DNA from: Oscillospiraceae bacterium
GTDB lineage: Bacteria; Bacillota; Clostridia; Oscillospirales; UBA929
DNA length: 6,332 nt
Reading direction: 5' to 3'
Assembly: GCA_009777685.1 (NCBI GenBank)
Contig: WRLJ01000100.1
Span: 1 to 6,332, forward strand
Position 1 is the first letter of the stretch. The number at the start of each line of letters is the position of its first letter. Positions 1 to 6,074 of this stretch are shown here, in pieces. The notes under the pieces are model-generated. The model was not told the DNA's origin and did not search any database. It saw nothing but the letters and a program-made list of their open reading frames with translations. The translations under genes and the position numbers were made by a program.

Positions 1-1394
1 ACAAGCCGCCGCCCGTTGACGGGACCGTAACCATCACCGTCAGCAAAGACAAGCGGAGCGCTTCATATCTGATTACGCCGCCGCAGTACGGGGGCCGCTC
101 CATTACGCCCGTCATGCTGCGGGACGCCGTCGCCAAGGCGGGCGTCACCTACGGCATCCGCGAGGTGGTGATGTCGCGGCAGGAGGAAGCGCCCGTTTAC
201 GACTCCCCCGTTATTTTCGCGCGGGCCAAGGAACCCGTCAACGGCATAGACGGGCGCCTTGAGTACCATTTTACCACCGAGCTTGAAAAACGCCCCCAGC
301 TGCGCCCTGACGGGACCGTCGATTACAAGGAGCTGGGCGCGCTGCCCAATGTCCGCAAGGGCGACCGTTTGGTCACGATGTTCCCCGGCACCCCCGGCGA
401 GGCCGGCACGGATGTGCTGGGCAGCAATATCCCGCCAAAGCCCGGCAAAACGCCGCGTCTTCTGGCGGGGAAAAACACCATTATCGACGATACGGGAACG
501 GCCATGCTCGCCAATCTGGACGGGCAGGTGATCCGCGACGCCACAGGGCGCGTTTCCGTCCAGAATACTTACACCGTGGAGCGTGACGTCGATATCTCGA
601 CCGGCAACATTACGTTCGTGGGTCATGTCGTTGTGCTGGGCAATGTAAGGAGCGGCTTTACCATCCGCGCCGAGGGCAACGTCACGGTGCGCGGCTGCGT
701 CGAGGGCGGCAGCATCTATGCCGCCGGCTCCGTCGTGATCTCGGACGGCTTCATCGGCAATGAAAAGAGCGAGATCGTCTCAGGCGGCAGCCTGCAATGC
801 AAGCATATCCATCACGGGCGCGTTTCCGTGGACGGCGATCTGGAGACGGACCGCCTGTACCACAGTCATATCCGTTGCGGCGGCTCGGTCCGTATGATCG
901 GCCGCTCCACCATCATCGGCGGCACGCTCCACGCGCGCCACGAGGTCGATGTGCGCGACGCGGGCAGCCGCATGGCCGGTTTCGAGACGCTGATCGAGGC
1001 CGGCAGCGACCCCAGCATCAGCGTGCGCGTCAAAGCGATTCCCGCCGAGGAGCAACAGCTGACCAAACGCTTAAACGAGCTGACCCGCGTGGCGGACATC
1101 ATGACCCAGCTCAAGGAGCGCGGACGCCTTGACGCCGGACGGCGGGAGGAATATAACAGGGTGCTGTTCACGCTTCAGGCGATGCGCCAGCAGCACGCCG
1201 ACCTGACCTCGGAAAAAGAGGGTCTTATGGAGCAGATGCAATCCCTGGGCTACGGCAACGTAATCATCCACGGGACCGCCTATCCCGGCGTCCATATCGT
1301 CATCGGGCCGGAGTCCAGCCGGATTCAGACCATGACCAGCGCGACCAAGTTTTTCAGAACCGACGCGGGCATTGAAATGGCTCCGGCGGGTTAA
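1..1394 (+). CDS. FapA family (DUF342) protein, 5'-truncated by the window edge
   Basis: The frame is open from base 3 to the TAA at 1392-1394, giving 463 visible codons and no stop. The first in-frame ATG (114) lies inside a conserved domain, so the true start is left of the window. Order of parts: the FapA N-terminal domain (about nt 15-560), with the family pattern ITPPQYGG...GVTYGI, then NGIDGRLEYHF and FPGTPGEAGTDVLG. Next is a glycine/valine-rich right-handed beta-helix (about nt 580-1010) built of short repeats such as GNVTVRGCVEGG and GGSVRMIG. Then comes a charged predicted coiled coil (about nt 1035-1250), and a short beta-like tail ending in MAPAG. No signal peptide or membrane segment is visible, so it is probably cytoplasmic. 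Family knowledge: FapA proteins affect flagellar assembly or polar localisation in Vibrio, but many Clostridia carry DUF342 proteins of unknown role, so the flagellar name should not be taken as function here. It converges on gatB and the two stop codons overlap. Confidence 0.9.
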   Translation, partial: KPPPVDGTVTITVSKDKRSASYLITPPQYGGRSITPVMLRDAVAKAGVTYGIREVVMSRQEEAPVYDSPVIFARAKEPVNGIDGRLEYHFTTELEKRPQLRPDGTVDYKELGALPNVRKGDRLVTMFPGTPGEAGTDVLGSNIPPKPGKTPRLLAGKNTIIDDTGTAMLANLDGQVIRDATGRVSVQNTYTVERDVDISTGNITFVGHVVVLGNVRSGFTIRAEGNVTVRGCVEGGSIYAAGSVVISDGFIGNEKSEIVSGGSLQCKHIHHGRVSVDGDLETDRLYHSHIRCGGSVRMIGRSTIIGGTLHARHEVDVRDAGSRMAGFETLIEAGSDPSISVRVKAIPAEEQQLTKRLNELTRVADIMTQLKERGRLDAGRREEYNRVLFTLQAMRQQHADLTSEKEGLMEQMQSLGYGNVIIHGTAYPGVHIVIGPESSRIQTMTSATKFFRTDAGIEMAPAG

Positions 1395-2821
1395 GACAGC
1401 GCCGCCGTCAGCGCCGCCCGGACCGCTTCCGGATCGGCCTGGCCCTTCAGCCGGCGCATGATCTGACCCATCAGAAACCCCATGACCTTTTCGTTTCCGT
1501 CCTTATATTCAAGGACGGATTTTTCATGGGCGGCCAGAACCTCTCGGACCGCGTCCCCGATCGCTCCGGTATCGGTGACCAGACCAAGGCCGTGTTCCTC
1601 CGCATAGGCGGCGGGGTCTATGTCCTCTTCCAGCACCTTGATCAGCAGCTTTTTCCCGATGGCGCGGCTGATGATCTTCTCATCCACCAAACGCATCAGC
1701 GCGGCGAATTTTTCGCAGTCGATCTCGATGTCGTCGTCGGTCTTCCCGTCGCCTCGGACCGCGCCGAGCAGGTCGACCAGTATCCAGCCGGCGGCGTCCC
1801 GGGGTTTGTCGAATATCCGGGTCGTCCCGTCGAAAATCCGCGAGAGATTGCGGCTTTGCGTGATCTGCGCGGCGTCGTGTTCCGCCAGGCCGAGCCGCTC
1901 GGTCAGGCGCGTATACTTCGCCTCCGCCGTCTCCGGCAGCGTTTCTCTGACCCGGGCGATCCACTCGTCGTCTATGACAATGGGCGCCAGCTCGGGATTG
2001 GGGAAATAACGGTAGTCGGTGGCGTCCTCCTTGCCGCGCATGGAAAAGCTCTCGCCGCGCGCGTCGTCCCAGCGGCGCGTTTCCTGCACCAGCGTCTCAG
2101 AGCCTGTCTGCAAGGCGCGGATATGCCGCTCTGATTCATAGGCGATGGCGGCGGCGATGGCCTTGAGCGAGTTCATATTCTTCATCTCGGTGCGCGTGCC
2201 CAAGGTCTCAGAGCCAACCGGGCGGACGGAGAGGTTAACGTCGCAGCGCATGGAGCCTTCCTGCATCCGGCAGTCCGAGACGCCCGCGAAGCTCAGCAGG
2301 CTGCGCAGCTTTTCCAGATACGCCACAACCTCCTCCGCCGAGCGGAAGTCAGGGTTGGAGACAATCTCAATCAGCGGCACGGAGGTGCGGTTGAAGTCGA
2401 TAAGGGCCGCCCCGGCCCGCGCGTCATGGACCAGCTTTCCGGCGTCCTCCTCGATGTGAATCTGCTTGAGGGTAATGCGTCTTTTGCCCCGCGAGGTTTC
2501 GATCTCCACGCGCCCGTTGGTGCAGACGGGCGCGAAATACTGCGTGATTTGATAGGCGCAGGGCAGGTCGGGGTAGAAGTAGCTTTTCTTGTCAAACGAA
2601 ATCACGCGCGTAATCTCGCTGCCGGTCAGCAGACCGGCGGCGATGCCCAACTCGACGGCGCGCCGGTTGGTCACGGCGGGCATCCCCGGCATCCCGGCGC
2701 AGGCCGGGCAGACGTTCTCGTTCGGCCCGGCTCCGAACCGCGCCGGACAGCCGCAAAACAGCTTGGATTCGGTGGACAGCTCCACATGAACCTCCAAGCC
2801 CATGACGACCTCATACTCCAT
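1391..2821 (-). CDS. gatB: Asp-tRNA(Asn)/Glu-tRNA(Gln) amidotransferase subunit B
   Basis: 476 aa, the usual length for GatB. This subunit binds the mischarged tRNA, activates the side-chain carboxylate with ATP, and transfers ammonia to make Asn-tRNA-Asn or Gln-tRNA-Gln. Seen in the sequence: the N-terminal GLEVHVEL motif with E10 and H12; a four-cysteine zinc site (C23, C25, C38, C41); FDKKSYFYPDLPCAYQ (76-91); HIEEDAGKLVHD (122-133) with E124; VPLIEIVSNPD (148-158); GSMRCDVNLSVRP (189-201); QETRRWDD and DYRYFPNPELAP. A helical/YqeY-like tRNA-binding tail occupies about residues 320-476 and ends with a KVMGFLMGQIMRRLKGQA motif. E10, H12 and E124 match the Mg2+/phosphorylation centre known from Staphylococcus GatB, so the kinase/transamidase site looks intact. 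The start ATG (2821) overlaps the end of the gatA homologue by 11 bases and follows a G-run Shine-Dalgarno. Last gene of the operon; its TAA overlaps the stop of the convergent FapA gene. Confidence 0.97.
   Translation of the reverse strand: MEYEVVMGLEVHVELSTESKLFCGCPARFGAGPNENVCPACAGMPGMPAVTNRRAVELGIAAGLLTGSEITRVISFDKKSYFYPDLPCAYQITQYFAPVCTNGRVEIETSRGKRRITLKQIHIEEDAGKLVHDARAGAALIDFNRTSVPLIEIVSNPDFRSAEEVVAYLEKLRSLLSFAGVSDCRMQEGSMRCDVNLSVRPVGSETLGTRTEMKNMNSLKAIAAAIAYESERHIRALQTGSETLVQETRRWDDARGESFSMRGKEDATDYRYFPNPELAPIVIDDEWIARVRETLPETAEAKYTRLTERLGLAEHDAAQITQSRNLSRIFDGTTRIFDKPRDAAGWILVDLLGAVRGDGKTDDDIEIDCEKFAALMRLVDEKIISRAIGKKLLIKVLEEDIDPAAYAEEHGLGLVTDTGAIGDAVREVLAAHEKSVLEYKDGNEKVMGFLMGQIMRRLKGQADPEAVRAALTAALS
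1496..1524 (+). terminator. Probable intrinsic terminator of the FapA gene, lying inside gatB
   Basis: Left arm TCCGTCCTT (1496-1504), six-base loop ATATTC, right arm AAGGACGGA (1511-1519): nine perfect base pairs, followed directly by five T (1520-1524). This is oriented for the plus strand, 102 bases after the FapA-family stop codon. On the minus strand the same bases are gatB codons near the C-terminus (K-S-V-L-E-Y-K-D-G region) and the hairpin has no T-run, so gatB transcription should not stop here. No better terminator is seen between 1394 and 1496. Confidence 0.65.
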
Positions 2822-3797
2822 AAATGCCCCCCCTTTCCGCCGCCGCGTACAGCGCGTTTTCCCGCTTGCGCGCGGCGACCAGCCGCGCTGCGGGCGGCGC
2901 CGCGCCCGGAAGCGTCACGGACGGCAGCCCGCACAGCGGGGCGGCCCAGGCGGGCGCAGACAACACATCATACTTCATCAGCAGCGCGTCTATCCCGTCG
3001 CGGAGCATCCGGCGGATTTGCATGGCCTTATGGTAGCGTTTTTCGTACCATCCCTCGGACAGAACCATCGCGCCGACAACTAGGGAGAGCTTGGTTTCCG
3101 GCGAAAAGCCCTCTGTGCGGGTTTTCAGGTACAACTCCTCCAGCCCCTTGAAGTCCGGGCTCCGGTATCCGAACCGCAGGCCGTCATAGCGGCTGAGGTT
3201 GCCGGACAGCTCGGCGCAGACCAGGATGTCCATCACGGCCGGGCCGGCGTCGGCCATCGGCAGGGTTTCGCGGCTGACGGCGGCGGTTTTGAGCGGTTCC
3301 TCCGACGGGGCGTAACGGTATGAGGGTTCCGGCTCGGAAACCCCGTCGCGTTCGTCATGCCCGGCGATCACCTCCAGCAGGGCAAAGCCTTGCCGGAGGT
3401 CCCGGCAGACGACGCTGACCGCGTCCATCGAGCAGACGGAGGGGATCAGCCCGTAGCGGGAGACCGTGCCGTAGGTAGGGCGGATCGTGTACAGGCCGAG
3501 CGCGGCGGCCTGATCGCCGGCGGCTCCCGAAAAATCATTGCAGAGCGCCAGATCGGCCCGCCCCTCCGCCACCGCCGTCACAACAGGCGAGGGCACGGGC
3601 GCGGGCGGGGCGATGCCGAACTCCGTGCCCGGCGGCTCGCTCCGGAGAGCGTATCCCGCCCCGGTGAGGCGTTCGGCCACGGCCGCGTCAAAGGGAGCCT
3701 TGAAGCCTTGCAGTATCTTCGACCCGGCGGTCGCGGGCAGCCCTTTTCGCAGAATGGAATCCTCCAGGAAGACCGGTTTTGAGGTCATCATCATCAT
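2811..3797 (-). CDS. gatA: Reduced GatA homologue (amidase-signature family) lacking the catalytic triad
   Basis: An intact frame of 324-333 aa, depending on the start, against about 485 aa for GatA, the glutaminase that feeds ammonia to GatB. Numbering here counts from an upstream GTG at 3812. Four tandem ATGs (3797, 3794, 3791, 3788) directly follow GGGGG; 3791 or 3788 has the best spacing, and the outermost ATG is given as the coordinate. Homology is clear in GSKILQGF.APFDAAVAERL (30-49), IRPTYGTVSRYGLIPS (110-125), EVIAGHDERD (147-156), NLSRYDGLRFGYRSPDFKGL (205-224), and the helical stretch through YDVLSAPA (281-288). Against canonical GatA recalled from memory, the catalytic Lys (in IAIKDN) aligns with E17, the cis-Ser of GGSSGGS with V73, and the nucleophile Ser of DTGGS with A97. 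The first ~70 residues, about 20 residues before the amidase signature, and roughly 45 residues after LSAPA (the glutamine-side C-terminal part) are missing. It should therefore be glutaminase-dead. It sits 31 bases after gatC and overlaps gatB. It has no frameshift or stop, so it is more likely a maintained pseudoenzyme than a decaying pseudogene, but that is inference. Confidence 0.85.
   Translation of the reverse strand: MMMMTSKPVFLEDSILRKGLPATAGSKILQGFKAPFDAAVAERLTGAGYALRSEPPGTEFGIAPPAPVPSPVVTAVAEGRADLALCNDFSGAAGDQAAALGLYTIRPTYGTVSRYGLIPSVCSMDAVSVVCRDLRQGFALLEVIAGHDERDGVSEPEPSYRYAPSEEPLKTAAVSRETLPMADAGPAVMDILVCAELSGNLSRYDGLRFGYRSPDFKGLEELYLKTRTEGFSPETKLSLVVGAMVLSEGWYEKRYHKAMQIRRMLRDGIDALLMKYDVLSAPAWAAPLCGLPSVTLPGAAPPAARLVAARKRENALYAAAERGGIYGV
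2827..2838 (-). promoter_or_regulatory. Shine-Dalgarno of gatB (GGAAAGGGGGGG)
   Basis: On the minus strand GGAAAG plus a run of seven G ends five bases before the gatB ATG at 2821. The site lies inside the 3' end of the gatA homologue, where it encodes its last Gly residues. Together with the 11-base gene overlap this suggests translational coupling. Confidence 0.55.
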
Positions 3798-3802
3798 CCC
3801 CC
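3798..3802 (-). promoter_or_regulatory. GGGGG ribosome-binding site before four tandem ATG codons
   Basis: The minus strand reads CAACGGGGG followed by ATG four times. Distances from the G-run to the four ATGs are 0, 3, 6 and 9 bases, so the third or fourth ATG is the likely initiator. The GTG at 3812 has no purine-rich site in front of it and is disfavoured. Confidence 0.45.
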
Positions 3803-3828
3803 GTTGCGGCACACGCGCCGCGTCTGTC

Positions 3829-4110
3829 TCAGTCTATCGTTCTAGGCGCTTGAAAATACCCGCCGTACTGTTCGGGCGCGGCGGCCAGCAGCTCCTCGCG
3901 GGGCATGAACCTCCGGGCGGCGTCCTCACGGGTGACGTTCATCAGGCCCGATACGGTGACAAGCGGCGCGACGCCGTCCGTATCGACGCCGTCCAGCAGG
4001 GCAAACCGCTCCTCCAGCCGCGAGGCCCGCTCCGCGGCCCACGCGCGCTCGCCGGGAGGCAGGGCGAGCTTGACCATCGCTTCGTATTTTTGACATTCCC
4101 GCTCCGTCAT
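3829..4110 (-). CDS. gatC: Asp-tRNA(Asn)/Glu-tRNA(Gln) amidotransferase subunit C
   Basis: 93 aa, the normal size for GatC, the small subunit that wraps around the GatA-GatB interface and stabilises the complex. The C-terminal two thirds is typical: FALLDGVDTDGVAPL (36-50), the NVTREDAARRF stretch (corresponding to N-V-x-R-E-D), the PREELLAAAP motif, and a closing GGYFQAPRTID that matches the family's GYFKVPRVIE-type end. The N-terminal helix (VKLALPPGERAWAAERASRL) is diverged from the usual ARLxLSEEE form. The gene starts 16 bases after the aspS stop behind a strong AAGGAGG and ends just before the gatA homologue, consistent with one transcript. That GatC keeps its GatA-contacting tail suggests that it still binds a GatA partner. 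Confidence 0.93.
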   Translation of the reverse strand: MTERECQKYEAMVKLALPPGERAWAAERASRLEERFALLDGVDTDGVAPLVTVSGLMNVTREDAARRFMPREELLAAAPEQYGGYFQAPRTID

Positions 4111-4117
4111 AGCCAGC

Positions 4118-4124
4118 CCTCCTT
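4118..4124 (-). promoter_or_regulatory. Shine-Dalgarno of gatC (AAGGAGG)
   Basis: A consensus AAGGAGG on the minus strand lies seven bases before the gatC ATG (4110), in the 16-base gap after the aspS stop codon. It fixes the gatC start. Confidence 0.75.
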
Positions 4125-4126
4125 CT

Positions 4127-5869
4127 TTACCGGATTTTGATGTGGACGTCCCGCAGCTGCTGCTCGGTCACGGGGCCGGGCGCGCCCAGCAGCAGGTCCT
4201 GGGCGCTGCTGTTCATCGGGAAGGCGATGACCTCGCGGATGTTTTCCTGCCCGGTCAGCAGCATCACGATGCGGTCCAGGCCGGGGGCCATGCCCGCGTG
4301 CGGCGGCGCGCCGTACTGGAAGGCGTTGAAGAGCGCGGAGAACTTGCTTTCGATATCCGCCTGGGTGTAGCCCGCGATCTCAAAGGCCTTCAGCATGATG
4401 TCGGGCCGGTGGTTGCGCACCGCGCCGGAGGACAGCTCCACGCCGTTGCAGACGATGTCGTACTGCCACGCCTTGATGTCCAGGGGGTCCCGGGTTTCCA
4501 GCGCCTCCATGCCGCCCTGGGGCATGGAGAAGGGGTTGTGGGTGAACTCAACGGCCCCGGTTTCCTCGTTGAGACCGTACATCGGGTAATCGGTGATAAA
4601 GCAAAACTCAAACGCGCCCTCGTCCGTCAGCCCGAGGCGGCGGCCCAGCTCGGCGCGGATCTGCCCGGCCATCCGGTCGCACAGGCGCGGCATGTCGCAG
4701 ATAAAGAACAGCGTATCGTTGACTTTCAGGTTCAGGGTTTGGATCAATTCCTTCCGCTTTTCCTCGCTGAGGAATTTCACGATCGGCCCTTTCAGCTCCA
4801 TGCCCTCCAAAATGGAGATATAGCCCAGCCCCTTCATGCCAACCTCGCCGGTGGCGAAGGCCAGCATCTTTTCAAAGAACGATTTCGGGCCGCCCGCGCA
4901 GTCCGGCGCGACGATGCCGCGGACGGGCTTGTTGCGGAACGGAGCGAAGTCCACATCGGCGAAGAAGCCGGTCAAGTCCTCGATGAGCAGCGGGTTGCGC
5001 AGGTCGGGCTTGTCCGTGCCGTAGCGCAGCATCGTCTCGGCGTAGGTCAGGCGGCGAAACGGCGGCGGGCTGACGCGCCGATCGGAAAATTCGGTAAAGG
5101 CCGCGTAGAGGACCGTCTCGGCCACGGCGAAAACGTCCTCCTGCGTGGCGAAGGCCATCTCAAAGTCCATCTGATAGAACTCCCCCGGCGAACGGTCGGT
5201 CCGTGCGTCCTCGTCGCGGAAGCAAGGGGCGATCTGGTAATACCGGTCGAAGCCGGAGACCATCAGCAGCTGCTTGAACTGCTGCGGGGCCTGCGGCAGG
5301 GCGTAAAACATGCCGTGGTGCTTGCGGCTGGGCACGAGGTAATCGCGCGCGCCCTCCGGGGAGGACGAGGTGAGGATCGGCGTCTGGACCTCCAAAAAGC
5401 CCAGTTCCTCCATCTTGGCCCGCAGGAACCGCGTGATGTCCGCGCGCGCGACGATGTTGCGGTGGACGGCGGGGTTGCGCAGGTCGAGGAAGCGGTATTT
5501 CAGGCGCACCTCCTCCCGCGTCTGGGTGGATTGGCCGACCTCCAGCGGAAGCTGATGGAGCGCGTGGCTCAAGACGTCCAGGCTCTCCGCCCGCAGCTCC
5601 ACCTCGCCGGTGGCGATTTTCGGGTTGACGGTTTCGGCGTCACGCCGCGCCAGAACGCCTTCGACGCTGACCACGCTTTCGCGGCCCAGCCCTTTCAGCA
5701 GCTCCCCGTCGTGGATGACGGCCTGGGTCACGCCGTAGTGGTCGCGCAGGTCGGCAAAGATCACGCCGCCGTGGTCGCGGACCGTGTCGATCCATCCGGC
5801 CAGCCGCATCCGCTGTCCGATATGCTCCGGGCGCGCCTGTCCGCAGTTGTGGGTACGGTATGGGTTCAT
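4127..5869 (-). CDS. aspS: Aspartyl-tRNA synthetase, probably non-discriminating (Asp/Asn)
   Basis: 580 aa, a class IIb bacterial-type AspRS that charges tRNA-Asp with aspartate and, if non-discriminating, tRNA-Asn too. Domains: N-terminal OB-fold anticodon-binding domain (about 1-105); catalytic core with motif 1 near FLEVQTPIL (158-166), the PEGARDYLVPSR loop (171-182), the aspartate-binding QAPQQFKQ (193-200), motif 2 FRDEDARTDRSPGEFYQMDF (217-236), a bacterial GAD insertion (about 290-420), and motif 3 in the PPHAGMAPGLDRIVMLLTG stretch near the C-terminus. The OB-fold has RDHGGVIF with H33, matching H31 of the non-discriminating Pseudomonas AspRS rather than the Leu of E. coli; the second specificity position (Gly82 in Pseudomonas, Lys in E. 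coli) aligns with E79 here. The PGEFYQMDFEM form of motif 2 resembles the alphaproteobacterial type more than E. coli, as recalled. First gene of the operon, preceded by a strong promoter and GGAGGAGG, and followed by gatC, which supports the Asp-to-Asn transamidation route. Confidence 0.97.
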   Translation of the reverse strand: MNPYRTHNCGQARPEHIGQRMRLAGWIDTVRDHGGVIFADLRDHYGVTQAVIHDGELLKGLGRESVVSVEGVLARRDAETVNPKIATGEVELRAESLDVLSHALHQLPLEVGQSTQTREEVRLKYRFLDLRNPAVHRNIVARADITRFLRAKMEELGFLEVQTPILTSSSPEGARDYLVPSRKHHGMFYALPQAPQQFKQLLMVSGFDRYYQIAPCFRDEDARTDRSPGEFYQMDFEMAFATQEDVFAVAETVLYAAFTEFSDRRVSPPPFRRLTYAETMLRYGTDKPDLRNPLLIEDLTGFFADVDFAPFRNKPVRGIVAPDCAGGPKSFFEKMLAFATGEVGMKGLGYISILEGMELKGPIVKFLSEEKRKELIQTLNLKVNDTLFFICDMPRLCDRMAGQIRAELGRRLGLTDEGAFEFCFITDYPMYGLNEETGAVEFTHNPFSMPQGGMEALETRDPLDIKAWQYDIVCNGVELSSGAVRNHRPDIMLKAFEIAGYTQADIESKFSALFNAFQYGAPPHAGMAPGLDRIVMLLTGQENIREVIAFPMNSSAQDLLLGAPGPVTEQQLRDVHIKIR

Positions 5870-5877
5870 GTCGCTTT

Positions 5878-5885
5878 CCTCCTCC
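5878..5885 (-). promoter_or_regulatory. Shine-Dalgarno of aspS (GGAGGAGG)
   Basis: GGAGGAGG on the minus strand, its nearer GGAGG eight bases before the ATG at 5869. It supports this start, which also gives the typical N-terminus with a CGQ motif at residues 9-11. Confidence 0.75.
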
Positions 5886-5898
5886 GGTATTGTATCGC

Positions 5899-5929
5899 AA
5901 AACCCTCAGAAACGGTCGGTTTCTGAGGG
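5899..5929 (-). terminator. Terminator-like hairpin in the aspS leader (possible attenuator)
   Basis: Arms CCCTCAGAAA (5929-5920 on the minus strand) and TTTCTGAGGG (5912-5903) pair perfectly over ten bases. A further C-G pair closes the loop to five bases. Four T follow (5902-5899), then GCG. The hairpin lies between the promoter and the aspS Shine-Dalgarno, about 45-70 nt into the predicted transcript. In that position it would act as an attenuator, end a short RNA, or stabilise the 5' end. The T-run is short, so termination strength is uncertain. A T-box consensus is not seen and the leader is too short for a standard T-box. Confidence 0.5.
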
Positions 5930-5980
5930 ATGGGAATGGCGTTTCGCGCAAATAACGGTCTCTCCCGCTTCTTGGGAGGA

Positions 5981-6009
5981 ATCATATCAGAAAATCACGG
6001 GGCTGTCAA
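5981..6009 (-). promoter_or_regulatory. SigA-type promoter of the aspS-gatC-gatA-gatB operon
   Basis: Minus strand: perfect -35 TTGACA (6009-6004), 17-base spacer, -10 TATGAT (5986-5981), with TG one base before the -10 (extended -10). Transcription would start near the A at about 5973, giving a leader of about 104 nt before the aspS ATG. No other promoter of comparable quality is visible in front of gatC, gatA or gatB, so the four genes are likely co-transcribed. Confidence 0.8.
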
Positions 6010-6074
6010 GGGGGGCAAATCCACCCCGGCAGGGCTAACCATTTACTATCCCTGATGCTGTCCGCGTTTGCCTT

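Noticed and set aside
114..1394. ATG at 114 as the start of the FapA-family gene
   Set aside because: The frame is open to the window edge and the residues before 114 (for example ITPPQYGGRSITP) belong to the conserved N-terminal FapA domain.
1385..1406. GGCGG/CCGCC inverted repeat across the FapA-gatB junction as a bidirectional terminator
   Set aside because: Only five pairs with a 12-base loop and no T-run on either strand.
1526..3151. Plus-strand open frames opposite gatB and the gatA homologue (202 and 241 codons)
   Set aside because: These are antisense shadows with biased composition and no family features; the second runs across two real genes.
3810..3812. GTG at 3812 as the start of the GatA homologue
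   Set aside because: It has no Shine-Dalgarno, and the nine extra residues show no similarity to GatA; the ATGs after GGGGG are better placed.
5885..5898. TACAAT just upstream of aspS as a second -10 element
   Set aside because: There is no -35 at proper distance, and initiation would fall within the Shine-Dalgarno.
4142..5926. A 594-codon open frame on the plus strand, antisense to the whole of aspS
   Set aside because: It mirrors the aspS codon register in GC-rich DNA. Its translation is low-complexity (rich in V, R, D, H, Q, G) with no recognisable domain, while the minus strand encodes an unmistakable AspRS.
5870..5980. T-box riboswitch in the aspS leader
   Set aside because: The leader is only about 104 nt and the conserved T-box AGGGTGG-ACCGCG bulge is absent.
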